Of a stretch of DNA of 14,931 nucleotides, positions 7,020 to 14,914 are shown piece by piece. The DNA is from Albidovulum sp. (GTDB taxonomy: Bacteria > Pseudomonadota > Alphaproteobacteria > Rhodobacterales > Rhodobacteraceae). The position numbers and the translations under genes are program-made. Numbering within the stretch: position 1 is the first letter of the stretch; each line of letters starts with the position of its first letter. The DNA is taken from contig JAUQYA010000136.1 of NCBI GenBank assembly GCA_030837785.1, forward strand, positions 1 to 14,931. The letters are read 5' to 3'. The notes beneath the pieces were generated by a model. It had not been told where the DNA came from, ran no database searches, and saw nothing but the letters and a program-made list of their open reading frames with translations.

Positions 7020-7112
7020 GGCCGGTGCCGGGTCGGCCCCGATTGCGCTCCCGGGACGGCCGACGGGCTCTGCGATGCCGGGGATGCGCGGACGCAATCG
7101 CGCCGCGGCGCG
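7020..7112. other. GC-rich gap after the LysR gene with GGCCGGTGCCGG and a palindrome
   Basis: This stretch starts just past the LysR stop and contains no credible gene. It holds GGCCGGTGCCGG at 7020-7031, which recurs exactly at 8759-8770 upstream of the amine dehydrogenase gene. It also has a perfect 14-bp palindrome CGCGCCGCGGCGCG at 7099-7112. The palindrome may terminate the LysR transcript; the repeated element may be a binding site or a small dispersed repeat. Confidence 0.4.
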
Positions 7113-7214
7113 TCTGCATAGATAAAGCCAATGCAATACCCCTATTATTCCTTATTTCGCCGCTGGCGCCTCCGTCCCTACTGTCCTCCGGGCGACAGGG
7201 CGTGGGAGGACGTG
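7113..7214 (+). promoter_or_regulatory. AT-rich leader, probable promoter region of the amine operon
   Basis: Composition changes sharply to AT-rich at 7115-7157, with TATTAT at 7143-7148 as a possible -10 and no good -35 at the proper distance. Such a patch in very GC-rich DNA before the first gene of a co-directional series is a likely promoter. The strong ribosome site GGGAGGA at 7204-7210 precedes the ATG at 7215. Confidence 0.4.
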
Positions 7215-8705
7215 ATGGAGCGCGGGCACTTCATCGGCAACGCTGCGGCTGCGGGGACGTCAGGCAGGCGCATTGCCTGCATCGACCCGGCAAGCGGCGA
7301 GGCCTTCGACAGCGTGCCGGCCGGCACCGCCGCCGACATCGATGCCGCCGTGACTGCGGCGCGCCGCGCCTTCGATGCCGGCTGGAAAGCGACGACCGGT
7401 GCCGAGCGCGCCAAGATCCTGCGGGCGATCTCCGAACGGATCACGGCGAACCGTGACCGGCTGGCTGCGCTGGAGACCCGCGACAACGGCAAGCCGCTGG
7501 CAGAAGCCTACTATGACGTCGATACGATCGTGCATATCTATGCGATGTATGCGGGCCTTGCCGAAGGGCTGGATGCACGTGGAGAAGAGGCGCTCGACGT
7601 GCCGGGCGGGGCCTTCCGCACCACCGTGGCCTATCGCCCGATCGGTGTTGTCGGCATGATCACGCCGTGGAACTTTCCGCTCGAGCAGTTCACCTGGAAG
7701 GTGGCACCGGCCATTGCGGCGGGCTGCTGCGCGGTGGTGAAGCCGTCCGAATTCACCTCGCTTTCGGCGCTCGAACTTGCCGGGATCATCGCCGAGGCGG
7801 GCCTGCCGGCGGGTGTCGTGAACGTCGTCACCGGCCTTGGCGCCGAGGCGGGCGAGGCGCTCGTCAGCCATCCCGGCGTGGACAAGATTTCCTTTACCGG
7901 ATCGACCGCGGCCGGCAAGCGGATCATGCGCGCCGCCGCCGACGACCTGAAGCGGGTCAGCCTCGAGCTTGGCGGCAAGAACCCGGTCGTCGTCTTCGAC
8001 GATGTCGACATCGACCCTGCGGTCGAATGGGTGGTCTTCGGCGCCTTCGTCAATCAGGGCCAGGTCTGCACCGCGACCTCGCGGCTTCTCATTCAGGACG
8101 GGATCGCCGACAGGTTCCTCAAGCGCCTCGTGGAGGTCGCCGAGGCGATCCGCGTCGGGCCGGGCACCGAGGAGGGCGTCAAGATGGGGCCGCTGGTCAG
8201 CCAGCCCCAGTATGACAAGGTCATGTCCTATATCGAGGCGGGTCGCAAATCGGGGGCGAAGGTGCTGACCGGCGGCGGGCGGCCCGATGGCCGCAACACC
8301 GGCTTCTTCGTCGCCCCGACCATCTTCGCCGGCGTGACGCCCGACATGTCGATCTGGCGCGAGGAGATTTTCGGGCCGGTCCTCTCGGTCATGCGCTTCA
8401 AGGATGAGGCCGAGGCGATCCGGCTGGCCAACGACACGCCCTATGGTCTTGCCGCCACGGTCCTGACCAGGGACGCCGCGCGGGCCGAGCGGGTGGCGGA
8501 TGCGCTCGACGCCGGGATCACCTGGCAGAACTGCAACAACATGGTCGTGATCCAGGCGCCCTGGGGCGGCGTGAAGAAAAGCGGCATGGGCCGCGAACTT
8601 GGCCGCTGGGGGCTCGAAAGCTTCCTCGAGCCGAAGCAGAAGACCAGATGGCTACCCGGCGGGGGCGTTGGCTGGTACGACATGCCGACGGGGGCCGCCC
8701 GATAG
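7215..8705 (+). CDS. Aldehyde dehydrogenase, betaine/aminoaldehyde type
   Basis: A 496-residue NAD(P)-dependent aldehyde dehydrogenase. The catalytic cysteine is Cys285 in FVNQGQVCTATSR and the general base is Glu251 in LELGGKNP, 34 residues apart as usual. TPWNFPLEQFTWKVAPA is the cofactor/active-site loop, FTGSTAAGK the nucleotide motif and EEIFGPVLSV a family signature. The C-terminal ITWQNCNNMVVIQAPWGGVKKSG and GRELGRWGLESFLEPKQ resemble betaine and aminoaldehyde dehydrogenases (ALDH9/ALDH10 groups). Family and context suggest it oxidises the aldehyde made by the next gene, for example 4-aminobutanal or imidazole acetaldehyde. ATG 7215 is chosen for its GGGAGGA ribosome site; an upstream in-frame ATG (7131) would cover AT-rich promoter-like DNA. 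It is the first gene of a six-gene co-directional series. Confidence 0.93.
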   Translation: MERGHFIGNAAAAGTSGRRIACIDPASGEAFDSVPAGTAADIDAAVTAARRAFDAGWKATTGAERAKILRAISERITANRDRLAALETRDNGKPLAEAYYDVDTIVHIYAMYAGLAEGLDARGEEALDVPGGAFRTTVAYRPIGVVGMITPWNFPLEQFTWKVAPAIAAGCCAVVKPSEFTSLSALELAGIIAEAGLPAGVVNVVTGLGAEAGEALVSHPGVDKISFTGSTAAGKRIMRAAADDLKRVSLELGGKNPVVVFDDVDIDPAVEWVVFGAFVNQGQVCTATSRLLIQDGIADRFLKRLVEVAEAIRVGPGTEEGVKMGPLVSQPQYDKVMSYIEAGRKSGAKVLTGGGRPDGRNTGFFVAPTIFAGVTPDMSIWREEIFGPVLSVMRFKDEAEAIRLANDTPYGLAATVLTRDAARAERVADALDAGITWQNCNNMVVIQAPWGGVKKSGMGRELGRWGLESFLEPKQKTRWLPGGGVGWYDMPTGAAR

Positions 8706-8758
8706 CGCCGAAGTGGCCCGCGGAAGGGCGCGGCGGCGCATTGCCTCGCAGCCGCCCC

Positions 8759-8772
8759 GGCCGGTGCCGGCC
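8759..8772. repeat. Inverted repeat GGCCGG-TG-CCGGCC, second copy of an intergenic element
   Basis: This six-pair dyad lies in the 165-bp gap between the aldehyde dehydrogenase and amine dehydrogenase genes. Its first 12 bases also occur at 7020-7031 upstream of the aldehyde dehydrogenase gene, with GCCGCC on the left and CCCC on the right of both copies. It may be a hairpin that attenuates or processes the operon mRNA, a regulator site or a chance GC-rich match. Confidence 0.4.
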
Positions 8773-8810
8773 AGCCCCCCCCCCGGCATATGCAGTCATC
8801 GCCCGCCATG

Positions 8811-8845
8811 TCTGATCACGGCATGGGAGTTGGGGTACGATCAGA
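8811..8845. promoter_or_regulatory. Inverted repeat TCTGATC-N21-GATCAGA upstream of the amine dehydrogenase gene
   Basis: Seven-base perfect arms (8811-8817 and 8839-8845) flank a 21-bp spacer, ending 25 bp before the chosen ATG. Arm sequence and spacing are compatible with an operator for a dimeric regulator or a leader hairpin. If translation starts at an earlier ATG (8790 or 8808), the element would be inside the coding region. Confidence 0.35.
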
Positions 8846-8870
8846 AACCACCAGAACGGACGACCCGGGA

Positions 8871-10958
8871 ATGCCGAAGGACAACACCTCGCGACGCGAT
8901 CCACGCTATGACATCCTGTTCGAACCCGTCCGGATCGGCCCGGTCGTGGCGAAGAACCGCTTCTACCAGGTGCCGCACTGCAATGGCGGCGGCTACCGCG
9001 ACCCCTCGGCGGTGGCCGAGATGCGGCGGGTCAAGGCCGAGGGCGGATGGGGCGTGATCTTCACCGAGCAGGTGGAGATGCATCCGACCTCGGAAATCAC
9101 CCCGTTCATCGAGCTGAGGCTGTGGGAGGACAAGGACATCCCGGCGCTTGCCCGCATGGCCGAGGCGGCGAAAAGCAAGGGCGCGCTGGCCGGGATCGAA
9201 CTGGCCTACAGCGGCGTCAACGGCTCGAACCTCTATACCAAGGAGGTGCCGCGCGGGCCGATGTCTTCGCCGATCCTGACCTTCTACAAGGATCCGGTGT
9301 CGACCCGGGCGATGGACAGGGAGGACCTGCGCGACCTGCGCCGCTGGCACCTCAATGCCTACAAGCGGGCGCGGACGGCCGGGTTCGACCTGATCGAGCT
9401 TTACGGCGCCCACGGCTTCGGCATCATCCAGCACTTCCTGTCGCCGCTGACCAACCAGCGCGGCGACGAATATGGCGGCAGCCTCGAAAACCGCTCGCGC
9501 CTGTTCCGCGAGCTGATCTCGGACGCGAAGGACGCCATCGGCGACACGATGGGCGTCGCCGTGCGGCTGTCGCTGAATGAGGCGGGCGGGTTCGAGAACA
9601 ACGAGGTCCGCGACTTCATCGAGATGCATGGCGACCTGCCGGACCTCTGGGATCTTGGCCACGGGTCGTGGGAGGATTGCTCGGGCCCCTCGCGTTTCGT
9701 CGGGGAAGGCGCGCAGGAGCCCCTGGTCAGCGGCATCAAGGCGCTTACCCCCAAGCCCGTCGTCGGCGTCGGCCGCTTCACCTCGCCCGATGCGATGGTC
9801 AGCCAGATCCGGCGCGGCATCCTCGACTTCATCGGTGCGGCGCGGCCCTCGATCGCCGATCCGTTCATCCCGAAGAAGATCGACGAGGGGCGGGTCGAGG
9901 ACATCCGCGAATGCATCGGCTGCAACATCTGCGTGACCGGCGACATGACCATGTCGATCAGCCGCTGCACGCAGAACCCGGCCTTCATGGAGGAATGGCG
10001 CAAGGGCTGGCATCCGGAGAAGTTCGCGGCCAAGGGCAACAGCGACACCGTGCTGGTGATCGGGGCGGGGCCGGCGGGGCTGGAGGCGGCGCGTGTCGCT
10101 GCCATGCGCGGCTATGAGGTCGCCATCGCCGAGGCCGGGACCGAGCTTGGCGGGCGGGTGCGGCTGGAATCGCGGCTGCCCGGCCTGTCGGCCTGGGGCA
10201 GGGTGCGCGACTACCGGGCGCTTCAGATCGGCAAGCTGCCCAACGTGAACACCTATTTCGACTCGCGGCTTTCGGCGCAGGAGGTTCTGGATTTCGGCTT
10301 TCAACATGTCGCCATCGCCACCGGCTCGACCTGGCGGCGCGACGGGGTGGCGCGGCACAACCTGGCGCCCATTGCCATCGACCCGGCCATGCCGGTCTTC
10401 ACCCCCGACGATATCATGGCCGGCAAGCTGCCGGCGGCGGCGGAGATCGTGCTTTACGACGACGACCACTATTACATGGGCGGCGTCCTGGCCGAACTGC
10501 TGGTGAAGGCGGGGCGCCGGGTGACGCTGGTCACGCCGTCGAACCTGGTGTCCGAATGGACGCTGAACACGCTGGAACAGCGGCGCATCCAGTCGCGGAT
10601 GATCGAGTTGGGCGTGACCATCCTCACCGCGCAGGCCGTCACGGCGGTGGCGGCCGGGGGCGTGACGCTCGGCTGCACCTTTACCGGCCGGGCGCGCGAT
10701 GTCGCCTGCGATGCCGTCGTCCTGGTGACGGCGCGGCTGCCGAACGACGCGCTCTGGCAGGAGCTGAAGGCGCGCGAGGGCGAATGGGAGGCGGCCGGGA
10801 TCAGGTCGGTCCAGCGGATCGGCGATGCCGACGCGCCGGCCCCCATCGCCTGGGCCACCTACGCCGGGCACCGCTTCGCCCGCGAGCTGGATCAGCCGGA
10901 CCGCGGCGATGCCCTCAGCTTCCGCCGTGAAGTCGCCGAACTCGCACCCCTGGGATGA
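8871..10958 (+). CDS. Histamine/trimethylamine dehydrogenase-family iron-sulfur flavoprotein
   Basis: A 695-residue amine dehydrogenase expected to convert an amine plus water to an aldehyde and ammonia. The N-terminal TIM barrel (about 10-340) has RFYQVPHC with Cys37, matching the Cys30 that covalently binds FMN in trimethylamine dehydrogenase (TMADH). Tyr178, His181 and Arg232 match TMADH Tyr169, His172 and Arg222. CIGCNIC plus Cys366 (Cys348, 351, 354, 366) give the [4Fe-4S] site. The C-terminal Rossmann domains start at VIGAGPAG (398-403). The TMADH aromatic bowl Tyr60/Trp264/Trp355 becomes Gln67/Trp267/Asp358, the set I recall for histamine dehydrogenase, favouring a primary or diamine substrate. 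TMADH catalytic Asp267 aligns with Cys270, next to Asp269. ATG 8871 is chosen because homology begins just after it, but its ribosome site is poor; ATGs at 8790, 8808 and 8823 are alternatives. It is followed by an importer 4 bp away. Confidence 0.92.
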   Translation: MPKDNTSRRDPRYDILFEPVRIGPVVAKNRFYQVPHCNGGGYRDPSAVAEMRRVKAEGGWGVIFTEQVEMHPTSEITPFIELRLWEDKDIPALARMAEAAKSKGALAGIELAYSGVNGSNLYTKEVPRGPMSSPILTFYKDPVSTRAMDREDLRDLRRWHLNAYKRARTAGFDLIELYGAHGFGIIQHFLSPLTNQRGDEYGGSLENRSRLFRELISDAKDAIGDTMGVAVRLSLNEAGGFENNEVRDFIEMHGDLPDLWDLGHGSWEDCSGPSRFVGEGAQEPLVSGIKALTPKPVVGVGRFTSPDAMVSQIRRGILDFIGAARPSIADPFIPKKIDEGRVEDIRECIGCNICVTGDMTMSISRCTQNPAFMEEWRKGWHPEKFAAKGNSDTVLVIGAGPAGLEAARVAAMRGYEVAIAEAGTELGGRVRLESRLPGLSAWGRVRDYRALQIGKLPNVNTYFDSRLSAQEVLDFGFQHVAIATGSTWRRDGVARHNLAPIAIDPAMPVFTPDDIMAGKLPAAAEIVLYDDDHYYMGGVLAELLVKAGRRVTLVTPSNLVSEWTLNTLEQRRIQSRMIELGVTILTAQAVTAVAAGGVTLGCTFTGRARDVACDAVVLVTARLPNDALWQELKAREGEWEAAGIRSVQRIGDADAPAPIAWATYAGHRFARELDQPDRGDALSFRREVAELAPLG

Positions 10959-10962
10959 GCCG

Positions 10963-12081
10963 ATGATCCAGCGCCAATTGTCGCCCGAAGTCCCTGCGAG
11001 CCGTCCCGCCATCGAGCTGGACGCGGTGCGCAAGATCTATGGCCGTGGCGCGAGCGCCGTCGAGGCGCTGCGCGGGATCTCGTTCGACATCCGCGACAAC
11101 GAGTTCTTCACGCTCCTCGGCCCCTCGGGCTGCGGCAAGACCACGCTTCTGCGCGCGCTGGCGGGGTTCGAACACATCAGCGGCGGCACGATCCGGCTTT
11201 TCGGGCAGGACATCGCCGACATGCCGGCCCACAAGCGCCCGGTGAACACGGTCTTCCAGCACTATGCGCTGTTCCCGCACATGACCATCGCCGAGAACGT
11301 CGGCTACGGGCTGAAGCGATTGCGCAAGCCCGACGACGAAATCCGCGCAAAGGTCGCCGAAATGCTGCGGCTGGTGAAGATGGAGCGCTTCGCCGATCGC
11401 CTGCCGGCCCAGCTTTCCGGCGGCCAGCAGCAGCGGGTGGCTCTGGCCCGGGCGCTCGCGCCGCATCCGAAGGTTCTCTTGCTCGACGAGCCGCTGTCGG
11501 CGCTCGATCTCAAGCTCCGGCAGGCGATGCGGCAGGAGTTGAAGCAGATCCAGGCCAAGACCGGCATCACCTTCATCTTCGTCACCCATGACCAGGACGA
11601 GGCCCTGTCGATGAGCGACCGGATCGCGGTGATGTCCGAGGGGCAGGTGCAGCAGGTCGGCACGCCCTCCGAAATCTACGAGCATCCGGCGAACCGCTTC
11701 GTTGCGGGCTTCGTGGGAGATGCCAATTTCATCGGCGGGCGGATCACCGGGCGCGCGGGGAACGAGGTCGACTGCCAGACCGACGGCGGCCTTGTCCTCA
11801 GGGCGGACGGAACCCGCGCACCCCAGGCAGAGGGCGCGACGACGCTCTTCCTGCGGCCGGAAAAGATCCGTCTGGTGCGCCCGGGGACCGGCACCGTCGA
11901 TGGCCGGATCGAGACGATCCAGTATCTTGGCGATGCCTGCCTGATGGACATCAACATCGGCGAGACCTCGCCCCTTCTGGTGTCCGAACGCATGGCCGAC
12001 ATCGACCAGCCGCGCCGCGCCGCGGGCGACGTCACCGGCGTCGTCCTTGATGCCCGCTCGGTCCAGGTGCTGGAGGGGTGA
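10963..12081 (+). CDS. Polyamine-type ABC transporter ATP-binding protein (PotA/PotG-like)
   Basis: A 372-residue ATPase that powers the importer encoded by the next genes. Walker A is GPSGCGKTT (53-61), the Q-loop FQHYALFPHMTIAENV begins at about Gln99, the signature is LSGGQQQRV (from 151), Walker B is LLLDEP with Asp175-Glu176 and the H-loop is THDQDEA (His209). The C-terminal part (about 240-372) has GFVGDANFIGGR and LRPEKIRL, a TOBE domain as in PotA/PotG. ATG 10963 lies 4 bp past the amine dehydrogenase stop, with GGGATGAG as ribosome site overlapping that stop. This tight spacing ties the importer to the enzyme in one transcript. It overlaps the next gene by one base (TGATG). Confidence 0.95.
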   Translation: MIQRQLSPEVPASRPAIELDAVRKIYGRGASAVEALRGISFDIRDNEFFTLLGPSGCGKTTLLRALAGFEHISGGTIRLFGQDIADMPAHKRPVNTVFQHYALFPHMTIAENVGYGLKRLRKPDDEIRAKVAEMLRLVKMERFADRLPAQLSGGQQQRVALARALAPHPKVLLLDEPLSALDLKLRQAMRQELKQIQAKTGITFIFVTHDQDEALSMSDRIAVMSEGQVQQVGTPSEIYEHPANRFVAGFVGDANFIGGRITGRAGNEVDCQTDGGLVLRADGTRAPQAEGATTLFLRPEKIRLVRPGTGTVDGRIETIQYLGDACLMDINIGETSPLLVSERMADIDQPRRAAGDVTGVVLDARSVQVLEG

Positions 12082-12986
12082 TGGCCAACCTGCCCGAAAA
12101 CGCCCTGCTGCGTCGCACGCTGGCCCTTGGTCCGGCGGTCCTGATCATCGGGGTCTTCATGCTGATCCCGGTGATCATCATGGCGGTCTATTCCTTCCTC
12201 ACGCCCGGTGCCTATGGCGGGGTGAAATGGGAGCCGTCGGTCGGCGCCTACGTTCAGCTTGTTTACGAGAAGCTGCTGGATGACAGCCTGCGGCTGACGC
12301 CGGACTACCTCATCATCATCTGGCGTTCGGTGGTGCTGGCCCTCATCACCACGGTCTGCTGCCTTATGGTCGGCTTTCCGGTCGCCTGGTACATTGCCCG
12401 GCAGCCGCTGAAGAACCGCAACCTCTGGATCCTGCTGATCACGATCCCGTTCTGGACCAACCAGCTGGTCCGCACCTTCGCCTGGATCATCATCCTTGGT
12501 CGGAACGGGGTGATCGAGGCGCCTTTCCACTGGCTGGGGGTGCTCGGCCCCGAGGGCACGCTGGGGCTCATGTACACCAAGTTCGCGATCGGGGTGGGGC
12601 TGACCTACACCTTCATTCCGCTGATGGTGTTGCCGATCTATGCCAGCCTCGAAAAGCTGAACTTCAGCTATGTCGAGGCGGCGGCCGATCTTTACTCCTC
12701 GCGGTGGGAGACCTTCTCGCAGGTCATCGTCCCCTTGTCGAAACCGGGCATCATCGCCGGTTGCCTTCTGGTCTTCATCCCGAGCCTCGGCGCCTTCATC
12801 CAGCCCGACCTTCTGGGCGGCGGCAAGAACCTGATGCTGGGAACGCTGGTGCAGTTCCAGTTCTCGACCGCGCGCAACTGGCCCTTCGGATCTGCCATCG
12901 CCATGATCCTGCTTGCCTTCGTCATGATCTTCCTGATGATCTATGCGCGCGCGGCGCGTGGTGCCAAACTGCAGGGGGTGCACTGA
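12081..12986 (+). CDS. Polyamine-type ABC transporter permease (PotB/PotH-like)
   Basis: A 301-residue inner-membrane permease with about six transmembrane segments, the first at about residues 16-38. The cytoplasmic EAA loop that docks the ATPase begins at Glu199 (YVEAAADLYSSRWETF) and continues VIVPLSKPGI. WTNQLVRTFAWIIILGRNGVI is a strongly conserved stretch of PotB/PotH-type permeases. ATG 12081 overlaps the ATPase stop as TGATG with GGAGGGG upstream, suggesting translational coupling; GTG 12078 would add one residue. It likely pairs with the next permease. Confidence 0.94.
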   Translation: MANLPENALLRRTLALGPAVLIIGVFMLIPVIIMAVYSFLTPGAYGGVKWEPSVGAYVQLVYEKLLDDSLRLTPDYLIIIWRSVVLALITTVCCLMVGFPVAWYIARQPLKNRNLWILLITIPFWTNQLVRTFAWIIILGRNGVIEAPFHWLGVLGPEGTLGLMYTKFAIGVGLTYTFIPLMVLPIYASLEKLNFSYVEAAADLYSSRWETFSQVIVPLSKPGIIAGCLLVFIPSLGAFIQPDLLGGGKNLMLGTLVQFQFSTARNWPFGSAIAMILLAFVMIFLMIYARAARGAKLQGVH

Positions 12987-13840
12987 TGGGCGCGCAGGAC
13001 ATTGCCATGCCCGAAGCCGTGGCCGATCCGCAAGCGAAACCGCGCCGCCCCTTCGGCGAGGTGCCCGGCCTCAGGACGCTCGCCTGCCTCTTTCTGGCGT
13101 TCCTCTATCTGCCGATCGGCGTGCTGGTGGCCTATTCGTTCAACGCGGGCAAGGTCGTCATGGTCTGGACCGGGTTCAGCACCGCCTGGTATGCCAAGGT
13201 CATCGCCAACAGCGATATCCGCAGTGCCGCGGCCAATTCGCTCATCGTCGCGGTCACCGCCACGGTGATCGCCACGGTCTGCGCCACGCTCGCCGCGCTG
13301 GCGCTGGCGCGGGGCGGCGACTTTCGCGGAAAGGGTGCGACATTCGGCCTGATCTCGCTGCCGCTCATGGTGCCCGAGATCGTCACGGCGGTGGCGCTGC
13401 TGGTGTTCTTTTCCAGCGTCGGCATCAATCTCGGCCTGGGCAACGTGATCATCGCCCATGTCACCTTCTGCATCCCCTTCGCCTTCATGCCGATCCGGGC
13501 GCGGCTCGAGGGGATGGACACCTCGCTGGAACAGGCCTCTCGCGACCTCTACGCCTCGGACTGGGAGACGTTCCGGCTGGTGACGCTGCCCCTGCTGATG
13601 CCCGGCGTGCTGGCGGGGGCGATGCTGAGCTTCGTCATCTCGATGGACGATTTCATCATCACCCTGATGGTCGCCGGCGCCGGGGGCACGACGCTGCCGG
13701 TCTACATCTACTCGATGATCCGCCAGGGCATCACGCCGGAAGTGAACGCGGTTTCGACGATCCTTCTTGTCGTCTCGATCGTGATGGTCACGGCCTACTG
13801 GTTCGTGACCCGGGAAAAACCCGCCAAGAGAACCACCTGA
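12986..13840 (+). CDS. Polyamine-type ABC transporter permease (PotC/PotI-like)
   Basis: A 284-residue second permease. After a hydrophilic N-terminus of about 30 residues come about six membrane segments; LACLFLAFLYLPIGVLVAYSFN (about 31-52) is the first and matches the PotC/PotI start. The EAA loop reads LEQASRDLYASDWETF from about Glu182, followed by VTLPLLMPGVLAG. SFVISMDDFIITLMVAG is a conserved PotC/PotI motif. The ATG shares one base with the stop of the previous permease (TGATG) and has CAGGGGG upstream. A 21-bp gap with a GGGAG ribosome site leads to the binding protein gene. Confidence 0.95.
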   Translation: MGAQDIAMPEAVADPQAKPRRPFGEVPGLRTLACLFLAFLYLPIGVLVAYSFNAGKVVMVWTGFSTAWYAKVIANSDIRSAAANSLIVAVTATVIATVCATLAALALARGGDFRGKGATFGLISLPLMVPEIVTAVALLVFFSSVGINLGLGNVIIAHVTFCIPFAFMPIRARLEGMDTSLEQASRDLYASDWETFRLVTLPLLMPGVLAGAMLSFVISMDDFIITLMVAGAGGTTLPVYIYSMIRQGITPEVNAVSTILLVVSIVMVTAYWFVTREKPAKRTT

Positions 13841-13861
13841 ACAACAACAAGGGAGATGGAG

Positions 13862-14902
13862 ATGAACCTGGGAACACTGTTGTCGACCACTGCCCTGCTG
13901 GCATTCGCCGCGGGGGCGGCGAATGCTGAGGGCAAGCTCAACATCTACAACTGGACGGATTACACCTCGCCCGACGTGATCGCCAAGTTCGAGAAGGAAA
14001 CCGGGATCAAGGTCACGCTCGACACCTACGATTCCAATGAAACGCTGCTGGCCAAGCTGCAGGCCGGCGCGACGGGGTATGACATCATCATCCCCACCCA
14101 CAATTTCGTGCCGATCTTCATCGAGGAAGGCCTGGTTCAGGAGGTCGGTGCGTCTGCCCTGCCGAACTATGCCAATGTCGACGAGCGCTGGCGCAATCCT
14201 GCCTGGGACCCCGAGGAGAAATACACCGCGCCCTTCCACATGGGATCGACGTCGGTCGCCTATCGTCGCGACCTCTACGGCAAGGATATGACCTCGCTTG
14301 GCGAGTATTTCGAGCCCGCGCCGGAGATTCAGGGCCGGATCAGCGCCTTCAAGACCCCCGAGGAGATGGTCAACCTTGCCCACCTCTACCTCGGGCAGGA
14401 CTTCTGCAACGAGGATCCGGCGGCGATGCAGAAAGTCCAGGATCTGCTGGTTGCGCAGAAGCCCTATGTGATGGCCTACAGTTCCGAAGGCATGAACGAC
14501 CGGCTGGTCAATGGCGACGTGATCATGACCGCGCACTGGAACGGCTATGCGCTGAAGGGGCGCGAGCTTGCCAAGGAGCAGGGGCAGGATGTCGTCTATG
14601 CCTATCCCAAGGAGGGCGTCATCGGCTGGATGGACAACATCATGATCCCGACTGCGGCCGAGAACATCGACAATGCCAAGGCATTCATCAACTTCATGAT
14701 GGATCCCGAAAACATGGGGCTGCAGTCGAACTTCACCGGCTACGGCAACGCCATCACCGGGTCCGACCAGTTCATGACCGAGGAACTGCGCACCGCGCCG
14801 GAGATCAACCCGCCTGACGGCGCCAAGATGGTCTTCTCCTTCGCCTGCAACGCCGAGTCGCAGGGCCTGATCGACCGCGTCTGGACCAACGTCCTGCGCT
14901 GA
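13862..14902 (+). CDS. Periplasmic polyamine-type substrate-binding protein (PotD/PotF-like)
   Basis: A 346-residue extracytoplasmic binding protein of the spermidine/putrescine class. The signal peptide runs from MNLGTLLSTTALLAFAAG to the cleavage site ANA|EGKL near residue 22. LNIYNWTDY (Trp31, Tyr34), AHWNG (Trp226) and IGWMDN (Trp256, Asp258) match PotD residues that I recall cage the diamine; Glu168 probably matches the PotD acidic residue Glu171. This supports a positively charged amine ligand but not which one. Cys182 and a Cys in FACNAE could form a disulfide. ATG 13862 is preferred to ATG 13856 because GGGAG (13851-13855) is then correctly spaced. It is the last visible gene of the operon. 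Confidence 0.95.
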   Translation: MNLGTLLSTTALLAFAAGAANAEGKLNIYNWTDYTSPDVIAKFEKETGIKVTLDTYDSNETLLAKLQAGATGYDIIIPTHNFVPIFIEEGLVQEVGASALPNYANVDERWRNPAWDPEEKYTAPFHMGSTSVAYRRDLYGKDMTSLGEYFEPAPEIQGRISAFKTPEEMVNLAHLYLGQDFCNEDPAAMQKVQDLLVAQKPYVMAYSSEGMNDRLVNGDVIMTAHWNGYALKGRELAKEQGQDVVYAYPKEGVIGWMDNIMIPTAAENIDNAKAFINFMMDPENMGLQSNFTGYGNAITGSDQFMTEELRTAPEINPPDGAKMVFSFACNAESQGLIDRVWTNVLR

Positions 14903-14914
14903 GTGACGGGGCGC

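Noticed and set aside
8871..10958. Calling the flavoprotein a trimethylamine dehydrogenase or a 2,4-dienoyl-CoA reductase
   Set aside because: Two of the three aromatic bowl residues needed for trimethylamine are replaced (Gln67, Asp358). The RFYQVPHC FMN-linking motif is not a dienoyl-CoA reductase feature.
8841..11033. A 730-codon minus-strand open frame opposite the amine dehydrogenase
   Set aside because: It is an antisense shadow of a well-supported gene, with His/Arg/Asp-rich composition and no motifs.
12941..14536. A 531-codon minus-strand open frame opposite the second permease and binding protein genes
   Set aside because: It is an antisense shadow, rich in His, Asp, Arg and Gln with no motif. 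The plus-strand genes are strongly supported.
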